From Athripsodes cinereus (lineage: Eukaryota; Arthropoda; Insecta; Trichoptera; Leptoceridae): DNA of 64,000 nt. The first letter of the stretch is position 1. Every line of letters begins with the position of its first letter. Shown here one piece after another: positions 58,955 through 64,000 of this stretch. The stretch is taken from contig OX388305.1 in the NCBI GenBank assembly GCA_947579605.1, positions 27,541,542-27,605,541 on the forward strand, read 5' to 3'. The position numbers and the translations under genes were made by a program. Below the pieces are notes generated by a model, which saw nothing but the letters and a program-made list of their open reading frames with translations, was not told where the DNA came from and searched no databases.

Positions 58955-59222
58955 CCGTGATACAGGATAGACGATGTTCCAGGCTGGGTAATATCCTGAA
59001 AAGGCTAATTGGCCAAAAAGAGCACCGGTCTTCCGTCCGCAAGGATTCGTCAGCCCGTGATTTCCCTCTTTCACAATACACCGTTCTTATAACGACAACA
59101 GCAGAGCGCAGGAAATATCGTAGAAAGAGGTGACGCAATTGGCACAGAGTCACTCTGAATGGAGGAGGCTGGTTTCTGCTCTGTCCTCCCGAGAGGAGCG
59201 TTGATGATGATGATGATGATGT
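58955..59222 (+). pseudogene. LINE C-terminal fragment with (GAT)n tail
   Basis: Same family as 59680-61529. The nucleotide sequence matches it from GTGATACAGGATAGACGATG through GTGACGCAATTGGCACAGAG, TGGAGGAGGCTGGTTTCTGC to the stop near 59204, then a (GAT)n tail. Frameshifts break the translation, which still shows VIQDRR, WPKR-like and EWRRLVSALS blocks in different frames. Only the last ~85 codons are present. Confidence 0.8.
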
Positions 59223-59679
59223 TGAAGTATTTATCCTATATATATTACTTCAATTTAATTTGATTTTCATATAAAACACTTTAAAAATAACATTATTATG
59301 AGACCAAACAGTATGCAATACTTATAGGCAAATTGGGTAACTCCATCAATTATAGCATTTATTTTACAAAATCTATCACAGAAAATTAGGTAACTCCAAA
59401 AAAGGCTACAAAACCATTATAAACATAATTATGTCATGGTTATTGTGTTACGAACATGTATCTACATCATGTAGATATTTTAGAATAAGGAAAATAATAA
59501 TAATAATATGCATAACAAAAATATTTAGTTTTTTGTCCGCCCTGTAAAGTAGCTATTTTGGACTTACCCAATCTGCGAATTAAGGTATCGATATTAGTTT
59601 TTAATATTATGATAAAAACTTGTAAAAGTATATCAACTAACTACATTTATTAAATTTACCATATAGGTACCCAAGAAGA

Positions 59680-61509
59680 CAAAACTCAGGACAAAATGTC
59701 GCTTGTTCAATGCGTGCATCATCCCAATCCTTCTATATGGCTGTGAGTCTTGGCACTTAACCTTCTGCAGCTGAGGTGGTAGTCTACCAGACACCACATA
59801 TCACAAAATTGTCCTTAACATGTATATATTTATAGTTACGATCCCGGCACGCTTAGTACCTTAATATTTCGTCAACGTGGAGGGATCAGTTAGCAATGAG
59901 CGGTTGAGATGAGTGTAGGTTCTGTGCTACAGCAAGGAGGTGTCTACTAGTCTACCACGTCAGTGTTAAGGTATGTGTCTGTGAATCTACCACGTCAGTA
60001 AAATTGAAAAAAAACCATAGTGTCTCCCAGGCTACAGGTCAGTAAGACCGTTTTTAGATGTTGTTATTTCATAGTAAAATTATGTTATTTGTATGTTATG
60101 TATAGTTGTAGGTATAATGCATCGGTGTATAGGTGCGTACATGACGATGGCCGGGTTTGAATTGCAGGTGCATACCTATAGAGATGATGTGATGATGATG
60201 ATGATCTGTATTTCACCTTTATTTCTCCCTTCCGTATAATATAATAATAATCTTTATTCGACATCAAAATATTTACAAAAAAAAATTGTCAATGGTAATA
60301 AGTGCCTACTTAATGGGTATTGGTCAGCTTCATCCTCTCGGTTTTTGTGGATGAAATTGATAAAAATGCTCGATATATTCTTGCTTCTATAAATTGTTTT
60401 ATATCAAGCGTGTGATAATAGCGACACTTAAATGAAAAGAAGTACCTTTTTTATTGAATATGTCACGTAGTTTAGTATCAGATCACATGAAGGCGCGAGC
60501 GTATAATGAAAGACTGCCAAGAGAACTGCGAATAACAGTGAGCAGAGTTATGGGCGAAAATCTGCCTCTTGCACCTCCATAATCACAATCTACTTCTACA
60601 AGTGCACGGAAGCTTTGCCATATTTGCTCAACAAAAATAAAAATACAAACCAAATACATATGATGTGATTGTTTCAAGCCGATTTGCCTGCAATGCTCAC
60701 AGCCAAAATGTAAACTATGTCAAGAAAAAATGTAAAAACTTAAAGCTGTGTATTTTTTTATTTGACCATAAGATTTTACTCAAACTTTTATCTATGATTA
60801 CTTTAAGTGTAAATTTTAATAATAAATGCAAGTTGTTGTTATTTTTTAGTTATATTATTTTTGAATATATTTTTTTAGTAGTCGGTTGATTTTGCGAACT
60901 GATTTTGACCAAAAACAATAAATGGTGTTATTAATAGAAAAATGTTGTTCTTTTCTACATTTAACTGAATAGAAATATAATATATGAATATATTTTTTAG
61001 ACAATACCAATTAATTAGGTATTTAACACTAGTTTGACAAAAAAAAATGACGTTAAAATGGTGTCCAACAGTCTACCACGTCAGTAAATTTGTGAAATTT
61101 AAGGCACGTCAGCTGCAGAAGGTTAACCAAGGCTCAGGAGCGGAAGATACTAAGCTTTGAAAACGGGTGTCTTAGAAGGATTTTAGATGTCAAATGGTAT
61201 GAACATGTTACAAATGATGCTGTGCGCCGGCGCACCCAGCAGAGACCTGTAATCTCCGTAATACAGGAGAGACGATGGTCCTGGCTGGGACATGTTTTGA
61301 GAATGCCTAATGATAGTTGGCCAAAAAGAGCACTGTTTTTCCATCCGCAGGGGTTCCGTCGGCCGCGTCCCTCTTTCACAATACACCGTTCCTATGACAA
61401 CGATATCAGAGCGCAAGGAATGTCGTGGAAAGAGGTGACGCAATTGGCACAGAGACGCTCTGAATGGAGGAGGCTGGTTTCTGCCCTGTGCTCCCGAGAG
61501 GAGAGTTGA
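59680..61509 (+). pseudogene. LINE protein C-terminus, interrupted
   Basis: First piece: CRLFNACIIPILLYGCESWH up to the TTAA. Second piece: TKAQERKILSFENGCLRRIL, VIQERRWSWLGHVLRMPNDS, WPKRALFFHPQGFRRPRPS, RAQGMSWKEVTQLAQRRSEW and RRLVSALCSREES, then stop. The blocks LLYGCESW-LTKA, LRRIL, W-GHVLRM and EWRRLV are the standard carboxyl end of RTE/Jockey-group LINE proteins in insects. The reading frame resumes directly on the far side of the TTAA, so the LINE was intact here when the insertion came. RT core and endonuclease are absent. Confidence 0.85.
59761..61122. mobile_element. piggyBac-like non-autonomous element
   Basis: Flanked by TTAA on both sides (59757-59760 and 61123-61126). Ends: CCTTCTGCAGCTGAGGTG on the left and CCTTCTGCAGCTGACGTG (reverse complement) on the right, 17 of 18 identical. 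TTAA duplication and ends starting CC fit the piggyBac superfamily. The motif TCTACCACGTCAGT recurs inside at about 59950, 59990 and 61072, with a variant (TCTACCAGACACC) at 59784, and could be a transposase-binding subterminal repeat. No transposase is encoded. The interior (60238-60680) includes what looks like a minus-strand LINE tail (AATAAAGATTATTATTAT in reverse complement). Confidence 0.85.
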
Positions 61510-61540
61510 GGGCGATGATGATGATGATGACCCAAGAAGA

Positions 61541-61650
61541 AGTTGGCAAGGGCAGGTGTCGAACATGTGCGTTGAAAGACTTGGTTTGGAGTGGCCAGAG
61601 GTCCTGGAAGAAGCGGTGGAGAGGTATCTCTGGAGGAGGTACCTGATCTG
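61541..61650 (+). pseudogene. Possible older LINE C-terminal scrap
   Basis: A GC-rich frame reads MCVERLGLEWPEVLEEAVER then YLWRRYLI and stop, resembling the '--LG--W-E--EAA-DR--WRR' ends of LINE proteins. If correct, the (GAT)n LINE inserted at its upstream edge. Short, so uncertain. Confidence 0.4.
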
Positions 61651-61654
61651 ATCT

Positions 61655-62150
61655 TTAAAACAAAACTACTCATATTTTTTTATATTCTTGAACAAAGTTT
61701 CATCAAGGAATTGTAGGAAATACCCAATTTGAATATATAACGAAAATAATTTAGAAACGTGGATTTTATTGTGAATCGCGGCGGGGTATGGTTTTACCAC
61801 ACATCTAATGTATTTGTAATATTTTTGATCGGTTAGAGAAGAGTTAGTGGTGTGTTAGCGCGCGGTTGCATATAAATCAGGATGAGATGTGGCACGTTAT
61901 TAAGGAGGGCACAGCACACAGTATATAGGAGTATTAGAGCCATGGGTACGTACCTACATTTATACTACGTGTCATTCCATTTACTATAATACCTAACCTA
62001 ACACTATACCTAATACGTATAGTCTATACTCAACATCTACATCACCATTGTCTGTAGTCACCTACATAATTATGTATATTCACAATAATATTACCGTGAT
62101 ACAAATAACATTTTATTATTGCAGCGAGGAGATCCCAACAGAGACTATAC
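61655..62150. other. AT-rich spacer, no gene seen
   Basis: A GC-richer run at 61775-61915 gives no extended frame. Nothing else recognised. Confidence 0.45.
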
Positions 62151-62154
62151 CTAC

Positions 62155-62345
62155 TAAATATCTCTTACTCTTTTCGGTAAGAAGGTCTTTGAGTGACCCT
62201 TTGTAAAAGGCAAGTGTTCGTAACACATCAAATATAACTATGGGTTAGTTGGAAGATATCGCTTCTGCGATAAACTCGCCCATTGCACAATATCACATTG
62301 TTTTATAACTTGGTAATTATGTATGCTTCTTACTGTAGGTACATA
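62155..62345 (+). repeat. Family A 5' fragment joined to family B
   Basis: TTTTCGGTAAGAAGGTCTTT and GACCCTTTGTAAAAGGCAAG (62175-62215) match the 5' half of family A. From 62245, GTTGGAAGATATCGCTTCTG, CGATAAACTCGCCCATTGCA match family B, with the ATCGC-TTCT-GCGAT stem intact. Confidence 0.6.
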
Positions 62346-62384
62346 GTTGAAATAACTTAATTTCTCGGATATTGCAGGAGTCCA

Positions 62385-62830
62385 AGGACTCCTATTTATC
62401 CGTTTAGGTGACGATTTAATAATATTTTATTTCTCTCTAGTTTAATACCACTATGCCAGTGTTGGCATCTCCGATCCTACTACGTCAGTGGGCGAGGGAC
62501 CCGGCTGACGTAGCAGATCCCATCTTGAGACCCACACATCCACGAATGACTTAAAGTGTGAAGCGTTTGTGGCATTTAAAAACACTTCCCCAAACCTGAT
62601 GGGTCGAGGAGTGTCAACAGTTATACTCAGAATCATTTCCTCTCTTGCATCCATCATCAAAGGATATTCCCAAAGGATATGTTCCGCATATTGAGCTCCT
62701 GTCCCACATGTGCACCATGGGTTATCGGTCAATGCTAACTCAAAAAGTTTACCTCTCAACTGGCCATGTCCAGTGATAAGATGTACAGAAAAATGATCAA
62801 GGGACAAGAAGCTTAATAAAGTTTATGCCT
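62385..62830 (-). pseudogene. R1/Jockey-type LINE C-terminus with 3' UTR
   Basis: The minus strand reads FLSLDHFSVHLITGHGQLRG, KLFELALTDNPWCTCGTGAQ, YAEHILWEYPLMMDAREEMI and ends SEMPTLA at 62451. LTGHG, C-CG----EHIL--CP---R is the RNase H-adjacent zinc-knuckle tail of R1/Jockey-type LINE proteins; here the last cysteine of C-C-H-C is replaced (WEYP for -ECP). The 3' UTR continues to about 62385 and contains a nested stem-loop (GGATA..GGAGTCC-TT-GGACTCC..TATCC). The copy is 5'-truncated and begins near 62830. Confidence 0.8.
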
Positions 62831-62841
62831 TTCATCTTTAA

Positions 62842-62950
62842 TGTATTTTTTTTATTGGTATGGAGAGAATCATTTGCATGTTTATTACTTTTAGTTATTC
62901 CGCTGGTTACTCCATTGTTAGATATGCCGTGATGGTATAGATAGATAGCG
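62842..62950 (+). repeat. Family A fragment, 3' half
   Basis: TATTGGTATGGAGAGAATCA, TTTGCATGTTTATTACTTTT, CCGCTGGTTACTCCATTGTT and ATGCCGTGATGGTATAGATA match the family A 3' half. Confidence 0.65.
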
Positions 62951-62954
62951 ACAT

Positions 62955-63365
62955 ACTTTCCCTCGTCCCATTTCTATGATATGATTTTTTTTTTAAATTA
63001 TATACACCTATCATATTTACACTACTTTGCAATGCTAAAATTATGAAATGGAATTTAATCAATTAATATCAATCGATTTTGTGAGATTCGTAATAAAATA
63101 ATCATATATTTTCAATATCCAGGGTACCCGATTATTGTTATTTATTGATTTATATGCGTGTAATGAAAGCGTACACATAAAAATATAACGAATTTTCAAT
63201 AACACAAACTAAAGACACTTATTTATAAAATATTTACATTTTAATAATTGTATGGTACTTTGTGACAGGTCATTTTAATAGAATTAAAGTAGAATTACAT
63301 TTTGATGGTAATAATGTACTATGGAATATAAAGGCAGCACTCAAAAAATATTCTTTAAAGTCTAC
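62955..63365. other. AT-rich spacer, no gene seen
   Basis: Nothing recognised. Confidence 0.5.
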
Positions 63366-63369
63366 GACA

Positions 63370-63650
63370 AAAAATATAAGAAAAGGCCTCCAAATTCTTT
63401 ACGTTAATTTTGAGTGTTCTATAAAAGACTGCATGTCCTGTATAGCATCACGTTTAAGACATTTATCATCTTGAATTTGACAATGAAGTCTGCTACCCAT
63501 CTCGAATGCCTTAACTTTTATTCGCACGAAGAGAACGACTTGCATGTTTATTACACGCAATTTATTTCGCTGACTAATCGTACCTATGATAAATGCTCTG
63601 ATTCTAGAAGTATTGAAAAAGTTGAATGAATGTAGGTATATTATGATTGT
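63370..63650 (+). repeat. Family A copy, diverged
   Basis: AAATTCTTTACGTTAATTTT, GAGTGTTCTATAAAAGACTG, CATCTTGAATTTGACAATGA, ATCTCGAATGCCTTAACTTT, GAGAACGACTTGCATGTTTA, TTACACGCAATTTATTTCGC follow the family order. Several short frames on both strands here are by-products of the repeat. Confidence 0.65.
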
Positions 63651-63659
63651 ATGTCTCAT

Positions 63660-63890
63660 CCGGGTATGCATATCGTCCCTCCTCTGACTAACAGTCGTAT
63701 CTGCCCAAATGTAAATTGTTCAGGAGAGCGTTTTTTGTGTTTTACCTGCATATTTTCGTCTCTCCTAGTTATATGATAAAGTGTAAATATATTAAATTAT
63801 TTTATATGTACCTATTCTTATATATCTCAGAATCATTTTTGTGATAAAATTTTGAGGAATTAGTAGATAAAAGACATTTTATTTAGAATA
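63660..63890. other. AT-rich spacer, no gene seen
   Basis: Nothing recognised. Confidence 0.45.
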
Positions 63891-63899
63891 TTGAAGAAA

Positions 63900-64000
63900 G
63901 ATCCACCTCACACCCGGATATCTCAGGAGTCGTTAACTCCTACTTATCCGCACATTCAACCAAAATTGTCCTCACGGGCGGGCCTTTGGGGAGGCCTGGA
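63900..64000 (-). mobile_element. R1/Jockey-type LINE 3' end, cut by window edge
   Basis: The minus strand enters from the window edge with GC-rich, coding-like sequence (GGCCTCCCCAAAGGCCCGCC) and runs into a 3' UTR with GGATA, GGAGT-TAACG-ACTCC and TATCC. This is the same nested stem-loop as in the copy at 62385-62830 but with different bases. The rest of the element lies beyond 64000. Confidence 0.65.

Larger units (their letters stand above)
57060..59594. mobile_element. 2.5-kb TIR element, GGGTAACTCC repeats
   Basis: Perfect 31-bp inverted ends start ATATCGATACCTTAATTCGC and run into AGATTGGGTAA (57060-57090 and 59564-59594). The motif AAATTGGGTAACTCCA recurs close to both ends in the same orientation: 57081, 57211, 57248, 59333 and (as TTAGG) 59387. 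The outer TATCGATA is palindromic, so it may be part of the TIR or an 8-bp target duplication. The interior holds a family C piece (57735-57890), family B tails (58335-58385 and 58540-58725), a LINE end (58955-59222) and one possible exon (58105-58317). No transposase motif was recognised, so the superfamily is open. Confidence 0.75.
59669..61540 (+). mobile_element. LINE 3' copy split by a piggyBac-like insertion
   Basis: A LINE end with (GAT)n tail (61513-61530) is flanked by an 11-bp direct repeat ACCCAAGAAGA (59669-59679 and 61530-61540), a plausible target duplication. The coding part is in two pieces, 59680-59760 and 61123-61509, separated by a 1362-bp element inserted at TTAA. Confidence 0.7.

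Noticed and set aside
60483..60677. Minus-strand frame inside the piggyBac-like element as a possible transposase
   Set aside because: No DDD or cysteine-rich pattern; it lies next to what looks like a LINE tail on the same strand.
61183..61673. Overlapping minus-strand frames of 81-127 codons
   Set aside because: Antisense of the LINE carboxyl end that reads WLGHVLRM and EWRRLVSAL on the plus strand.

Overview
This is AT-rich animal nuclear DNA with no operons and no long cellular gene. Every well-supported coding stretch is a transposable-element remnant: non-LTR retrotransposons (LINEs) of several families, a deleted mariner, and non-autonomous hAT, PIF/Harbinger-like, piggyBac-like and other TIR elements. 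The LINE 3' tails and the TAGGTAGGTACCTAC-type simple repeats suggest an insect. A hemipteran is my best guess, but this rests on general impression and is not proven. The window looks like an intron or intergenic stretch in a repeat-rich genome. No host gene can be named; one short GC-rich, exon-like frame (20336-20450, minus) is the only candidate.

Layout. 1-9 kb: mostly AT-rich DNA with a GC-rich island and a CTCF-like motif near 1.76 kb, a PIF/Harbinger-like MITE at 3796-4330, and a tRNA-derived SINE near 6.1 kb. 9-15 kb: several LINE scraps, an exact 84-bp-arm palindrome at 9987-10175, and two adjacent copies of the main dispersed repeat (called family A here). 15-26 kb: sparse repeats, a long-TIR TTAA-flanked element at 19369-20072, and a foldback repeat (family C). 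28-30 kb: a mariner whose catalytic centre is deleted, then a LINE 3' end. 37-42 kb: an RTE-type LINE scrap and the best LINE copy in the window (40545-41933), a 462-codon uninterrupted RT frame that is truncated at its 5' end. 45.2-46.2 kb: a 14-copy, 67-bp satellite with almost no divergence. 47-54 kb: LINE ends, a second copy of the Harbinger-like MITE, a TA-flanked MITE (51078-51637), and a hAT element with an exact 8-bp duplication (53202-53926). 55-64 kb: nested insertions. A 2.5-kb element with 31-bp TIRs (57060-59594) is followed by a LINE (59680-61529) that is itself split at a TTAA by a 1362-bp piggyBac-like element. R1/Jockey-type LINE ends on the minus strand close the window.

How the parts relate. 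Family A occurs about fifteen times. Its last ~55 bp match the 3' end of the 40.5-kb LINE, the arrangement expected when a SINE borrows its partner LINE's reverse transcriptase. Three unrelated LINE/SINE tails here each carry a small conserved stem-loop near the 3' end, with base changes on both sides of the stem between copies. I found no defence system, gene cluster or other new cellular system; the most novel material is the element biology just described.
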